From Herbiconiux moechotypicola (GTDB lineage Bacteria > Actinomycetota > Actinomycetes > Actinomycetales > Microbacteriaceae): 64,000 nt of DNA. Below are positions 36,581-45,079 of this stretch, one piece after another (position 1 is the first letter of the stretch; every line of letters begins with the position of its first letter). The notes under the pieces are model-generated. The model did not search any database. It had not been told where the DNA came from and worked only from the letters and a program-made list of their open reading frames with translations. A program made the translations under genes and the position numbers. The stretch covers positions 372,001 through 436,000 of the forward strand of contig NZ_JANLCN010000001.1 in assembly GCF_024979255.1 (NCBI RefSeq), written 5' to 3'.

Positions 36581-36614
36581 CCGCAGCGCGCTGGCCGATG
36601 TCGGCGGGAGTGCC

Positions 36615-36620
36615 TATCGT
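36615..36620 (+). promoter_or_regulatory. Possible -10 element of the MoxR operon
   Basis: TATCGT lies 33 bases before the GTG at 36653; the AGGAG ribosome site stands between them. Confidence 0.35.
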
Positions 36621-36652
36621 GGGAGGACGCCGCCGACGACGAGGAGCCCACC

Positions 36653-37111
36653 GTGCGCGAACCGACCGAACTGCCCGGCCGCCACGATCGTGCTCCGGGG
36701 CGTGCCGCACTCGACTCCCGGTTCGATGCCGCGTTTCAGCCCGGCTTCGACGAGCGACCCGAGTACGACGAGCTGTCCGACGCCTTGGGCTTCGGTTCCC
36801 CCGACCAGGCGAGACCCTTCTCCGACGAGGACGGGGACGGGATGGCGGTGCGAACCCGTGCGACGGCCGGTCCGGTCCGTCTCGTCGACGGCTTCGTGAT
36901 CGCGCTCTGGGTGATCTCGGCGCTCCTGCTCGGCACGGGTATCAGCCTCGTGGCGGCGTCGAGCGAGCTCTCGATGTTCAGTGAACTCACACAGAACTTC
37001 GTGATGCTCATGATGCTGGCGCTGTCGGCACCCTTCCTCATCGCGTTGGGTGCCGCCACCGCGATCGGCACCGTCTTCCTCCTCGCGACCCGATGGGAGC
37101 GCCGCTCATGA
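36653..37111 (+). CDS. Membrane protein heading the MoxR/DUF58 operon
   Basis: 152 residues. The first 80 are hydrophilic and acidic (many Asp and Glu), followed by two membrane helices (about 82-102 and 117-145) and a short basic tail (ATRWERRS). Not a known family by eye. It is translated from a GTG with AGGAG upstream and overlaps the MoxR gene by 4 bases, so it is likely part of the same membrane-linked complex or pathway. Confidence 0.75.
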   Translation: MREPTELPGRHDRAPGRAALDSRFDAAFQPGFDERPEYDELSDALGFGSPDQARPFSDEDGDGMAVRTRATAGPVRLVDGFVIALWVISALLLGTGISLVAASSELSMFSELTQNFVMLMMLALSAPFLIALGAATAIGTVFLLATRWERRS

Positions 37112-38145
37112 CCACCCCCGCTGCCACCTCGGCGCGCGCCCACGGCCGGCCCGACCCCTCCGCCGCCCCGCTCACCCTCGAGGAGTTCGGCGAACTCACC
37201 GGGGCCGTGCTCGGCAACCTCGAACAGGTCATCGACGGCAAGACCGAGGCGGCCACGCTGGCGCTGATCGTGCTCATCGCCGAGGGCCACCTGCTCGTCG
37301 AAGACGTTCCGGGAGTCGGCAAGACCACGCTCGCCAAGGCCCTGGCCACCAGCGTCGGGTGCACGGTGAGCCGCATCCAGTTCACCCCCGACCTGCTGCC
37401 CTCCGACGTCACCGGCGTCTCCATCTACAACCAGGTCGACCACGCCTTCGAGTTCAAACGCGGCGCCGTCTTCGCCAACATCGTCATCGCCGACGAGATC
37501 AACCGCGCCTCTCCGAAGACGCAGTCGGCGCTGCTGGAGTGCATGGAGGAGGGCCAGGTGTCGATCGACGGCGCCACCCACCACCTCGAACCCCCGTTCA
37601 TCGTCGTGGCGACGCAGAACCCCATCGAGATGGAGGGCACCTACGCCCTCCCCGAGGCCCAGCGCGACCGCTTCATGGCCCGCATCTCGATGGGCTACCC
37701 CGACGCCGCGGCCGAACTGTCGATGCTCCACCACCGCGAGACCGGCAGCCCGCTCGACCGCCTCGTGCCTGTGGTCGACAAGCCCCGACTCGCCGCGATG
37801 ATCGAGACCGCCCGCGCGATCTACGTCAGCCGCGCCGTCGAGTCGTACGTCGTGTCCATCGTGCAGGCGACCCGCGCGCATCCCGAGTTCCGGCTGGGCG
37901 CGAGCCCCCGCGGCACCCTCCACTTGGTGCGCGCGGCCAAGGTGCTCGCAGCGCTCAACGGCCGGGAGTTCGTGGTGCCCGACGACATCGACCAGCTCGT
38001 GGTCCCCATCCTGGCGCACCGGATCGTCGCCACCCGGCGCGCGGCGGGCGAGGCCGGCGGCGGCGGTCTGCAGGCCATCGCCGCCGCTCTCCGCGGCATC
38101 GTCGCGGCCACCCCTGTTCCGCTCGCCCGCTCCCGCACGTTGTGA
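37108..38145 (+). CDS. MoxR-family AAA+ ATPase
   Basis: A 345-residue AAA+ protein thought to act as a chaperone for maturing enzymes or membrane complexes. Walker A is DVPGVGKTTLAKAL (about residues 66-79), Walker B is IVIADEINRASPKTQ (about 127-141), and the later ATQNPIEMEGTYALPEAQRDRF block is the family hallmark. The start is the ATG that overlaps the upstream stop (ATGA). An ATG 15 bases earlier is possible but lies inside the upstream gene. It forms one operon with DUF58 and a transglutaminase-like protein, the classical MoxR arrangement. Confidence 0.93.
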   Translation: MTTPAATSARAHGRPDPSAAPLTLEEFGELTGAVLGNLEQVIDGKTEAATLALIVLIAEGHLLVEDVPGVGKTTLAKALATSVGCTVSRIQFTPDLLPSDVTGVSIYNQVDHAFEFKRGAVFANIVIADEINRASPKTQSALLECMEEGQVSIDGATHHLEPPFIVVATQNPIEMEGTYALPEAQRDRFMARISMGYPDAAAELSMLHHRETGSPLDRLVPVVDKPRLAAMIETARAIYVSRAVESYVVSIVQATRAHPEFRLGASPRGTLHLVRAAKVLAALNGREFVVPDDIDQLVVPILAHRIVATRRAAGEAGGGGLQAIAAALRGIVAATPVPLARSRTL

Positions 38146-39485
38146 CCGTGCCCGGAACCTCCCGGGGCTCGACTCTCGCCCGCGCGGGTCTGCCCCGACT
38201 CACCCTGCGGGGCTGGGGCCTGGTGGCGGCGGCCGTGGTCGCGTTCGTGCTCACCCAGGTGCTGCGTCGGCAGGAGCTCGCCTACCTCGCGGTGCTGCTG
38301 CTGGCCGTGCCCGCGCTCTCGTTCGCGTGGGTGTGGCTGCGCCGTCTCCCCCTCGGGGTCGCGCGGAGGTTCGAGCCCGAGACCGCGTCGCTGGGCCGGC
38401 CGGCCGTGACCACGCTCTTCGTGCAGAACTGGAGCCCCGTGCGCACACCGGCCGCGGCGTGGAGCGACGGCGCGCCTCCTCCGTTGCGGTCGGCGGCCCC
38501 GGCGGTGCTGCCGCCCCTCCCGGGCTTCACCGCCTCCCGTTTCGACGAGCCAGTGCCCGTTGCGCTGCGTTATCGGGTCGACACCGGAGTGCGGGGGGAG
38601 CATCCGATCGGCCCCCTCGTCGTCACCGTCACCGACCCGTTCGGATGCGCGGTGCGGCGGTACCGCATCGGCACGCCCGATACCCTGCTGGTCACTCCGA
38701 CGGTGTTCGAGCTCTCCCGCATCGACGTTAGGCTCTCCACGGGAGACGGATCCGACCAGGTCTCCCGGCGACTGGTGGGCTCGGGGGAGCAGGACGTGAT
38801 CGCCCGCAAGTACCTGCCGGGAGACTCCATCCGACGGGTGCACTGGCCGGCCACCGCCAAGCACGGCGAGCTGATGGTGCGGCAGGACGATCAGCGCAAC
38901 GATCAGGACGCTGTGGTGCTGCTCGACGCGGCCTCGTTCGCGGCCGGCCCCGATGTGCGAGCCCGCGCGCGCGACGAGGGCGCAGATGCCCGATTCGAGT
39001 GGGCTGTCTCGGCGACGGCGTCGATCGCGCTCCACCTGGTGTCAGAGGGGTACGGGGTGCGTGCGGTGGGACACTCCGCAATGATCGACGACGAGGTCGT
39101 GACCGCACCCCACGGCACCGCCCGGCTGCTGAGAGACCTCGCCCGCACCTCACCGGAAGCCCTGGCCGATGCGGCGGAGTTCCGCGAGGCGGTCGACCGG
39201 GCGTCGCTCACCTCGCCCGACGCCCCTCCGTTGTTCGCCGTGGTGGCCGACGCCGCGGGTGCCGCCGATCGCATCCGGGAGCTCGCGGGCCTGTCGTCGC
39301 ATCCCGTGGTGCTCGTGGTCTCCGACGGCGACGGGGCGGCTGCGGGAGCGGTGGGTGGTGTCGCCCGGGTCTCGCCCACGGCCACGACCCTCCGGCGCGC
39401 GGGCTGGAGCGCGGTCGACTGCACCGCGGCCGACAGCCTCACGGCCGTGTGGCGGGCGCTCGGCCAGTCGCGGGGGATCCGGTGA
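38142..39485 (+). CDS. DUF58-domain membrane-anchored protein
   Basis: 447 residues. Two membrane helices near the N-terminus (about 20-40 and 42-62) lead to a large domain; the DUF58 hallmark is DSIRRVHWPATAKHGELMV (about residues 226-244), and the von Willebrand A-like part begins at DAVVLLDAASF. The start is a GTG overlapping the MoxR stop (GTGA), with a second GTG 6 bases on. DUF58 proteins act with MoxR ATPases, probably in assembling or handling envelope proteins; the client is unknown. Confidence 0.9.
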   Translation: MTVPGTSRGSTLARAGLPRLTLRGWGLVAAAVVAFVLTQVLRRQELAYLAVLLLAVPALSFAWVWLRRLPLGVARRFEPETASLGRPAVTTLFVQNWSPVRTPAAAWSDGAPPPLRSAAPAVLPPLPGFTASRFDEPVPVALRYRVDTGVRGEHPIGPLVVTVTDPFGCAVRRYRIGTPDTLLVTPTVFELSRIDVRLSTGDGSDQVSRRLVGSGEQDVIARKYLPGDSIRRVHWPATAKHGELMVRQDDQRNDQDAVVLLDAASFAAGPDVRARARDEGADARFEWAVSATASIALHLVSEGYGVRAVGHSAMIDDEVVTAPHGTARLLRDLARTSPEALADAAEFREAVDRASLTSPDAPPLFAVVADAAGAADRIRELAGLSSHPVVLVVSDGDGAAAGAVGGVARVSPTATTLRRAGWSAVDCTAADSLTAVWRALGQSRGIR

Positions 39486-41926
39486 CCCGGCTCGACGAGA
39501 GGGCGGCGGGGACGCGCGGGCCGGCCCCCGACACGCGCTCGACCGTGCTCTCCGCGCGAGTGACGGCGGCGGCCGGGCGACGGCGAGACAGACGAGGATC
39601 CTGGTTCTCGACCTTGCTCGTCGCCGTGGCGATCGGGGCGGCCCTGGCCGGCCTCGCCCCGCTGCTGCAGGGCGTCGACTGGTGGTTCCAGGTGATGGCG
39701 ATGGTCATCGTGCTGCTCGGCGTCTCGTCGGTGCTGCGTGCCGTCGGTGCGCCCGAGAACCTCGCGGTCGGTGCCTCGGCGTCGGTGTGGGCCGTGACCG
39801 TGATCGTGCTCTATGCGGGCGGCACCCTGTGGGGGGTGGTGCCGACTCTCGCGACGGTGAACGACCTCCTCTCCGATCTCGGAGCGGCAGGCACCTCGAT
39901 CGCGGTGCAGGAGGTGCCCGCGGTGGCCGACGGCCCCATCACCCAGCTCATGGTGATGGCGGTGGGTCTCATCGCGGTCATCAGCGATGCTCTCGCCACC
40001 GGTCTCAGGGCACCGGTTCTGAGCGGGGCCGGCCCGCTCGCCGTGCTGCTGGTGGCGCCTATCGTGCGGCGTTCGGAGCCCGATGTGGTCGTGTACGTGA
40101 TCGTCGCCGCGTCGATGCTGCTCCTGGTGTGGTGGGTGCCCCGCATCGGCCGGGGGCCTGCCGTCGGCAGCCTGAACCTCTCGGCGCCGGTGCGCGCGTC
40201 CGTGCCGCCGCGGCGGGAGCGCGCGAGCAGACTCGCACGGGGCCGCAACGGGGTGCTGGCTCTCGGGCTCGGTGCCGCATCCGTCGGGGCCATGCTGGTG
40301 GTGCCGCAGGTGACGCCCGGGCTCATGGCCGATGACCTCGCCGACGACTCGGACGGCTCGCTGTTCCCCTCGGTGTACTCGACCGGGGTCGACCCCACCA
40401 TCCAGCTCGGCCGAGACCTCCGCCGGAGCGACCCGGTACTCTCGCTCACGTACTCCACCACGTCGGAGGAGGGCCTCTACCTGCGCATGGTCACCCTCGC
40501 CGACTTCTCCGGCGGTACGTGGGAGCCTGAGCAGCCGTACTCCGGCCGGGGCTACGACGGCGGCGAGTTCGGCACGCCACCGGGTCTGGCGACGGATGTG
40601 CCGGTGACCGAGACCGAGACCTCCGTCTCCATCGCCGCGCTGCGCAGCGACTGGCTGCCGCTGCCCTACCCCACGAGCCGTGTCGACGGGCTCGAGGGCG
40701 GCTGGCTGCTCGCCCCGTCGACCTTCACCGTCTCCGACCTCCGGGGCGACACCCGGGGCGCGAACTACGAGGTCACTGCGCTCGACGTGGAGCCCACCGC
40801 CGATCAGTTGGCGCAGGCCGGCGCCACCGTCCCCGATGCCGTCCGCGCTTCGCTCGAGCTTCCCACCGATCTCGATCCCGTCATCGCCGGCACCGCGGCC
40901 TCGGTCACGGCGGGAGCGGCGACCCCCTACGACCGCGCCGTCGCACTCCAGGAGTACTTCCGCTCCGACCAGTTCGAGTACTCCCTCACCGCGCCCGTGG
41001 ACGGCGGCTTCGACGGTGACAACGTCGAGGCGATCGTGGCCTTCCTCCAGGCCAAGTCGGGCTACTGCGTGCACTACGCCGCGAGCATGGCCGTGATGGC
41101 GCGCACCCTGGGCATCCCCTCCCGGATCGCCGTCGGCTACGCCCCCGGGCGCACGGCCGACTCCACGACCGAGGGCCGGGCGGTCTACGAGGTCTACACC
41201 GACCAGCTGCACTCGTGGCCCGAACTCTACTTCGAGGGCGTGGGCTGGCTGCCGTTCGAACCCACACCGGGCCTCGACTTCACACCGCCCGACTACAGCC
41301 TCCCCGACTACGCCCAGTCGAGCACCGGGCAGGGGATCACGACCCCCGCGCCGTCGAGCACCTCCACCGCGGCTCCCGACCGCGCCGACGTCGACCCGGG
41401 GTCGGTCGCCGGCGTGCAGACGCCCGAGCAGCTCGCCCTCTCGCAGCTGCGCGGCTGGGGCGGCTTCGCCGCCGTGCTCGGTGGGGTCGCGGTGATCGTG
41501 CTGGCACCGTGGTTCGTGCGTTCGAGCATCCGGCGCCGTCGCCTGCAACGACTCGCCACCGACCCGATGCCGGCGACGCTCGCCTGGCTGGAGTGGGAGG
41601 ACGAACTCGACGACCACCGTATCGAACGGTCGGCGGGGGAGACGGTGCACACCCTCGGCCGGCGTCTGGACGCCGATCTGCCCCTGCCGGAGCAGAGTCT
41701 GCAGAGACTCGCGGCGGCGGTCGAACGCGAGCAGTACGCTCCGCCCGCGCTCGACGACACGGATGCGCGGGCTGCTCTCCGAGCCGACCTGCAGGCGCTC
41801 CTGGCCGCCGTGCACGCCGTCGGGAGCGCTGGCGATCGCGCGCGGGCGAGGCTGCTGCCGCTGTCGCTCTGGAGGAGGACACGGGAGAGCCTTGCCTCGA
41901 CGCGGGGGCGGCCGACAGCATCCTGA
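39482..41926 (+). CDS. Transglutaminase-like membrane protein (TgpA/DUF3488 type)
   Basis: 814 residues: a run of five to six membrane helices (about 42-240 with loops), a large extracytoplasmic region, and a transglutaminase-like domain with catalytic Cys in SGYCVHYAASM (about residue 528) and His in DQLHSWPELYF (about 576), then a last membrane helix (about 657-678) and a cytoplasmic tail. It probably forms or cleaves isopeptide-type bonds in the envelope. GTG start overlapping the DUF58 stop. It is the final gene of the membrane protein-MoxR-DUF58-TgpA operon and converges on the padR-like gene with a 6-base gap. Confidence 0.92.
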   Translation: MTRLDERAAGTRGPAPDTRSTVLSARVTAAAGRRRDRRGSWFSTLLVAVAIGAALAGLAPLLQGVDWWFQVMAMVIVLLGVSSVLRAVGAPENLAVGASASVWAVTVIVLYAGGTLWGVVPTLATVNDLLSDLGAAGTSIAVQEVPAVADGPITQLMVMAVGLIAVISDALATGLRAPVLSGAGPLAVLLVAPIVRRSEPDVVVYVIVAASMLLLVWWVPRIGRGPAVGSLNLSAPVRASVPPRRERASRLARGRNGVLALGLGAASVGAMLVVPQVTPGLMADDLADDSDGSLFPSVYSTGVDPTIQLGRDLRRSDPVLSLTYSTTSEEGLYLRMVTLADFSGGTWEPEQPYSGRGYDGGEFGTPPGLATDVPVTETETSVSIAALRSDWLPLPYPTSRVDGLEGGWLLAPSTFTVSDLRGDTRGANYEVTALDVEPTADQLAQAGATVPDAVRASLELPTDLDPVIAGTAASVTAGAATPYDRAVALQEYFRSDQFEYSLTAPVDGGFDGDNVEAIVAFLQAKSGYCVHYAASMAVMARTLGIPSRIAVGYAPGRTADSTTEGRAVYEVYTDQLHSWPELYFEGVGWLPFEPTPGLDFTPPDYSLPDYAQSSTGQGITTPAPSSTSTAAPDRADVDPGSVAGVQTPEQLALSQLRGWGGFAAVLGGVAVIVLAPWFVRSSIRRRRLQRLATDPMPATLAWLEWEDELDDHRIERSAGETVHTLGRRLDADLPLPEQSLQRLAAAVEREQYAPPALDDTDARAALRADLQALLAAVHAVGSAGDRARARLLPLSLWRRTRESLASTRGRPTAS

Positions 41927-41932
41927 ACGATG

Positions 41933-42520
41933 TCACCCTGCCGAGTGGCCGGCCGTGGTGGGGCGCCGGCCTCGGCGCGGTCGCTCGAGGGGTGCAGGCC
42001 GCTCGAGGGCGGCCAGGCCGCCGGGAACAGATGCCAGCTGTGAGAGCCAGTCCAGCGCTGCGCCGGCGAGCAGCTCGCGGGCCCCGGCCGACACGGCGTC
42101 GATTGCGGTCGCTTCGCCGGCGGTCGGCGCATCCGAACCGGGCGCGGAAAGGGTGGCGGCCCACGCGTCGCGATAGCGGGCGACCACGGGTGCCGCACCC
42201 GACCCACGCAGGCTCGCGGTGAGCAGGACCTTGAACACCATCTCCGCCCAGGCGCCGCCGGTGTGCACCTCGGCCTCGTCGAGCCAGCGCTCGGCCTCGT
42301 CGCGCCCGGCCGGGGTGAGGGCGTAGAGAGGGAGACCGTCGTCGGTGCTCCCCGCTGCCGCGACCAGACCGGCGCCCATCAGGCGCTCCAGTGTCGAGTA
42401 GACCTGACCCACGTTGATGCCGCCCACACGGTCGGTGCGGGCCTCGAGCGCCCCGTGCAGTTGGAGGCCGTAGGCGTCGCCGGAGGTGAGCAGCAGCAGC
42501 AAGCCCGAGCGCACCGACAT
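41933..42520 (-). CDS. PadR-family transcriptional regulator
   Basis: 195 residues. The N-terminal winged helix is of PadR type: SVRSGLLLLLTSGDAYG, then GLQLHGALEARTD and INVGQVYSTLERLMGAGLV (about residues 2-65). The C-terminal dimerisation part is helical with an Ala/Arg/Pro-rich end. The start at 42520 is preferred over an upstream ATG at 42547 because GGAGG stands about 4-9 bases before it. Divergent from the DUF3145 gene; an inverted repeat in between (42558-42582) may be its operator. The ligand is unknown. Confidence 0.85.
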   Translation of the reverse strand: MSVRSGLLLLLTSGDAYGLQLHGALEARTDRVGGINVGQVYSTLERLMGAGLVAAAGSTDDGLPLYALTPAGRDEAERWLDEAEVHTGGAWAEMVFKVLLTASLRGSGAAPVVARYRDAWAATLSAPGSDAPTAGEATAIDAVSAGARELLAGAALDWLSQLASVPGGLAALERPAPLERPRRGRRPTTAGHSAG

Positions 42521-42557
42521 CGCTCCTCCGTTCTCTCCCGACAGCACTGTAGAAATT

Positions 42558-42582
42558 ACTCCCTCAGTAGAGTTCTGGGAGT
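42558..42582. promoter_or_regulatory. Inverted repeat in the padR-DUF3145 intergenic region
   Basis: ACTCCC (42558-42563) and GGGAGT (42577-42582) flank 13 bases. The region is unusually AT-rich for this genome and lies just upstream of the PadR-type gene; an autoregulatory site is plausible but the repeat is short. Confidence 0.35.
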
Positions 42583-42604
42583 TCGCGACACCCGGATGAC
42601 ACGG

Positions 42605-42634
42605 TTGTCATTCGCTCCCGCCGTCGGGCATACT
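42605..42634 (+). promoter_or_regulatory. Sigma-70-type promoter of the DUF3145 gene
   Basis: TTGTCA (42605-42610) and CATACT (42629-42634), 18 bases apart, match -35 and -10 hexamers well for a high-GC genome. The leader of about 70 bases ends in GGAGAGA before the ATG at 42714. Confidence 0.55.
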
Positions 42635-42713
42635 GGTGCAGCACAACCGCATAGAGCCGCGCTCATCCATTCGAGGTCGTTGGGGAAGACGTACCTCGCG
42701 AATGGAGAGAGAA

Positions 42714-43220
42714 ATGGCGGCAACCGTTGCACGCGGAGTGGTGTTCATCCACTCCGCTCCTCGCGCGCTCTGCCCCCACGTCGAGTGGGCCGCAGGTCGC
42801 GCTATCGGTCGTGCGGTGAACTTCGACTGGATCGAGCAGCCCGTGCTGCGCGGCTCCCAGCGAGCCGACTTCTTCTGGGAGGGCGCGCCCGGCACCGGTG
42901 CGGTCATCGCCTCCGCGCTGCGCGGCTGGGAGCACCTGCGCTACGAGGTCACCGAAGACGCCAGCGAGGGCTTCGACGGAGGCCGCTGGATGCACACGCC
43001 CGACCTCGGGGTGTTCTATGCCCAGGTCGATGCCGCCGGAAACACCGTCATCCCCGAAGACCGCATCCGCAGCGCCATGGAGACCGCCGGCACCAACGCC
43101 CTGGAACTCCACCGCGAACTGCGCCTCGCCCTCGGCCAGGCCTGGGACGACGAGCTCGAGCCCTTCCGCTACGCCTCCGACATGTCCCCGGTCGTCTACC
43201 TCCACCGCGGCGTCGGCTGA
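42714..43220 (+). CDS. DUF3145-family protein
   Basis: A 168-residue protein of an actinobacteria-specific conserved family with no known activity. Recognisable parts are ARGVVFIHSAPRALCPHVEWA (near the start), GWEHLRYEVTEDASEG and the C-terminal FRYASDMSPVVYLHRGVG. The start at 42714 has GGAGAGA 4 bases upstream; an in-frame ATG 12 bases earlier is an alternative. No membrane segment. Monocistronic, closed by a cluster of hairpins before the converging fabF. Confidence 0.9.
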   Translation: MAATVARGVVFIHSAPRALCPHVEWAAGRAIGRAVNFDWIEQPVLRGSQRADFFWEGAPGTGAVIASALRGWEHLRYEVTEDASEGFDGGRWMHTPDLGVFYAQVDAAGNTVIPEDRIRSAMETAGTNALELHRELRLALGQAWDDELEPFRYASDMSPVVYLHRGVG

Positions 43221-43280
43221 CGCCTCAAGGACTCCGCACCGGCCCCAAGGAGGCAACAGGCCCTTCTCACCCGAGCAAAG

Positions 43281-43316
43281 GTGGAGGCCCGGCCGCGCCA
43301 GCGACCGGACCTCCAC
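43281..43316. terminator. Hairpin 1 of the DUF3145/fabF terminator cluster
   Basis: GTGGAGGCCCGG (43281-43292) pairs with CCGGACCTCCAC (43305-43316), 12 bp with one C-A mismatch, 60 bases after the DUF3145 stop. Confidence 0.6.
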
Positions 43317-43325
43317 ATGTCGCCT

Positions 43326-43348
43326 GGCGCCGGCCAGGGACCGGCGCC
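43326..43348. terminator. Hairpin 2 of the DUF3145/fabF terminator cluster
   Basis: GGCGCCGG (43326-43333) pairs perfectly with CCGGCGCC (43341-43348) across a 7-base loop. Confidence 0.5.
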
Positions 43349-43352
43349 GCCC

Positions 43353-43383
43353 GTGGAGCCCGCCGCGCAGCGACGGGCTCCAC
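43353..43383. terminator. Hairpin 3 of the DUF3145/fabF terminator cluster
   Basis: GTGGAGCCCG (43353-43362) pairs perfectly with CGGGCTCCAC (43374-43383), 10 bp, 5 bases past the fabF stop on the minus strand. It shares GTGGAG/CTCCAC ends with hairpin 1. Confidence 0.65.
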
Positions 43384-43388
43384 GGCAC

Positions 43389-44627
43389 CTACACAGTCTT
43401 GAACGCGACGACGGCGTTGTGGCCGCCGAAACCGAAGGAGTTCGAGATGGCGACGAGGTCACCCTCGGGCAGCGCGCGGGGGGTGCGCACCACGTCGAGC
43501 GGGATCTCGGGGTCTTGCTCGGTGAGGTTGATGGTGGGCGGCGCGGTGCGCTCGTGCAGGGCGAGCACCGTGAAGATCGCTTCGATGCCCCCGGCTCCAC
43601 CGAGCAGGTGGCCCGTGGCCGCCTTGGTGGCCGACACCGGGATGCTCGCGAGCCGGTCTCCGAACACGTGCAGCAGCGCCTTGTACTCGGCGATGTCGCC
43701 GACGGGGGTGGAGGTGGCGTGCGCGTTGATGTGGGCGACGTCGTCGAGCGAGAACCCGGCGTTCGCGACCGCGGCGATCATGGCGCGTGCGGCCGCCGAG
43801 CCCTCGGGGTCGGGAGCGGTGATGTGGTAGGCGTCGCTCGTGATGGCACCACCGAGCAGCTCGGCATAGATGCGTGCACCACGGGCGAGCGCGTGCTCCT
43901 CGGTCTCGAGCACCAGGGCGGCGCCACCCTCGCCGAGCACGAAGCCGTCTCGGGTGAGGTCGTACGGCCGCGATGCGGTGGCCGGGTCGTCGTTGCGCTT
44001 GGACAGCGCCTGCATCGAGGCGAACGCCGCGATCGGCAGCGGGTGGATGGCCGCCTCGGAGCCGCCGGCGATGATGATGTCGGCGTAGCCTGCCTGCAGG
44101 TGGTCGTAGGCGTTCACGATCGACTCGGTGCTGGAGGCGCAGGCCGACACGACGGTGCGTGCGCCGGCTCGCGCGCCGAGCGACATCTCGATGGCGGCGG
44201 CGGGACCGTTCGGCATGAGCATCGGCACCGTCATCGGGAGCACCCGGCGCGGACCCTTCTCGCGCAGCGTGTCCCAGGCGTCGAGCAGGGTCCACACCCC
44301 GCCGATGCCGGTGGCCCAGTCCACGCCGAAGCGCTCGGGCACGACGTCGGGCGAACCCGCGTCGGCCCAGGCCTCGCGGGCGGCGATGAGGGCGAACTGG
44401 CTTCCGGGATCGAGGCGCTTGGTCTCGATGCGCTCGAGTGCCTCGCTGGCGGGCACCCGGGCCTGAGCAGCGAAGGTGACCGGCAGCTCACGCTCGGCCA
44501 CCCAGTCCTGGGTGAGCGCGGTGGCGCCCGACTGGCCGGCGAGGAGGTTGGCCCAGGTCTCCGGGGCGGTTCCGCCGAGCGGGGAGGTGGTGCCGATGCC
44601 GGTGACGACGATCTTCTTCGTGCTCAT
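43389..44627 (-). CDS. fabF: Beta-ketoacyl-ACP synthase II
   Basis: A 412-residue condensing enzyme that elongates acyl-ACP with malonyl-ACP in type II fatty-acid synthesis. The Cys-His-His active site is clear: VSACASSTESI (Cys at about 166), NAHATSTPVGD (His at about 304) and KAATGHLLGGAGG (His at about 339). Normal length. It is the last gene of fabD-fabH-acpP-fabF on the minus strand, 138 bases after acpP. Short-chain mycolate-type KasA relatives are similar; FabF is the simplest name in this operon. Confidence 0.95.
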   Translation of the reverse strand: MSTKKIVVTGIGTTSPLGGTAPETWANLLAGQSGATALTQDWVAERELPVTFAAQARVPASEALERIETKRLDPGSQFALIAAREAWADAGSPDVVPERFGVDWATGIGGVWTLLDAWDTLREKGPRRVLPMTVPMLMPNGPAAAIEMSLGARAGARTVVSACASSTESIVNAYDHLQAGYADIIIAGGSEAAIHPLPIAAFASMQALSKRNDDPATASRPYDLTRDGFVLGEGGAALVLETEEHALARGARIYAELLGGAITSDAYHITAPDPEGSAAARAMIAAVANAGFSLDDVAHINAHATSTPVGDIAEYKALLHVFGDRLASIPVSATKAATGHLLGGAGGIEAIFTVLALHERTAPPTINLTEQDPEIPLDVVRTPRALPEGDLVAISNSFGFGGHNAVVAFKTV

Positions 44628-44765
44628 GGTGAAACTTTCTGTGGGTGGTCAGTCCAGGGAAACAGGATGCGGGGAGTCCGAGACGATCCCCGATGGGCGC
44701 TGCGCGGCGGCGGGGTCGGACTCTCGGGAGTCACGGCCCCGCCGTACCGCGACGGCGGGAGGGTC

Positions 44766-45014
44766 TCAGCCCTGGGCGCCGACGATGAAGGTGACGGCGT
44801 CGCCGACGGTCTTGAGGTTCTTGACCTCTTCGTCGGGGATCTTCACGTCGAACTTCTCCTCGGCGTTCACGACGATGGTCATCATCGAGATCGAGTCGAT
44901 GTCGAGGTCGTCGGTGAAGGACTTGTCCAGCTCGACAGTGTCGGTCGCGATGCCGGTCTCGTCGTTGATGAGCTCGGCCAGTCCGGCGAGGACTTCTTCG
45001 GTGGACAGTGCCAT
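44766..45014 (-). CDS. acpP: Acyl carrier protein
   Basis: An 82-residue four-helix carrier of growing acyl chains. The phosphopantetheine serine is in DDLDIDSISMMTIV (Ser at about residue 41), preceded by the acidic helix used for docking to the synthases. A GGAGAA ribosome site precedes the ATG. It lies between fabH and fabF, the usual actinobacterial order. Length and motif are standard. Confidence 0.96.
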   Translation of the reverse strand: MALSTEEVLAGLAELINDETGIATDTVELDKSFTDDLDIDSISMMTIVVNAEEKFDVKIPDEEVKNLKTVGDAVTFIVGAQG

Positions 45015-45079
45015 TGTTTTCTCCTTGAGGGGGTTGAGTGACCGGGACTTAGCTTAGCCGGGCCGGAGCGGCGAGTCGG

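Noticed and set aside
38903-41815. Long minus-strand open frame opposite the DUF58 and transglutaminase genes
   Set aside because: No recognisable protein features; the plus-strand genes have full domain motifs and overlapping starts and stops.
42521-42604. PadR consensus operator (ATGT-N8-ACAT type)
   Set aside because: The region has a different inverted repeat (ACTCCC/GGGAGT); the usual PadR-type word is not present, so only a low-confidence site is listed.
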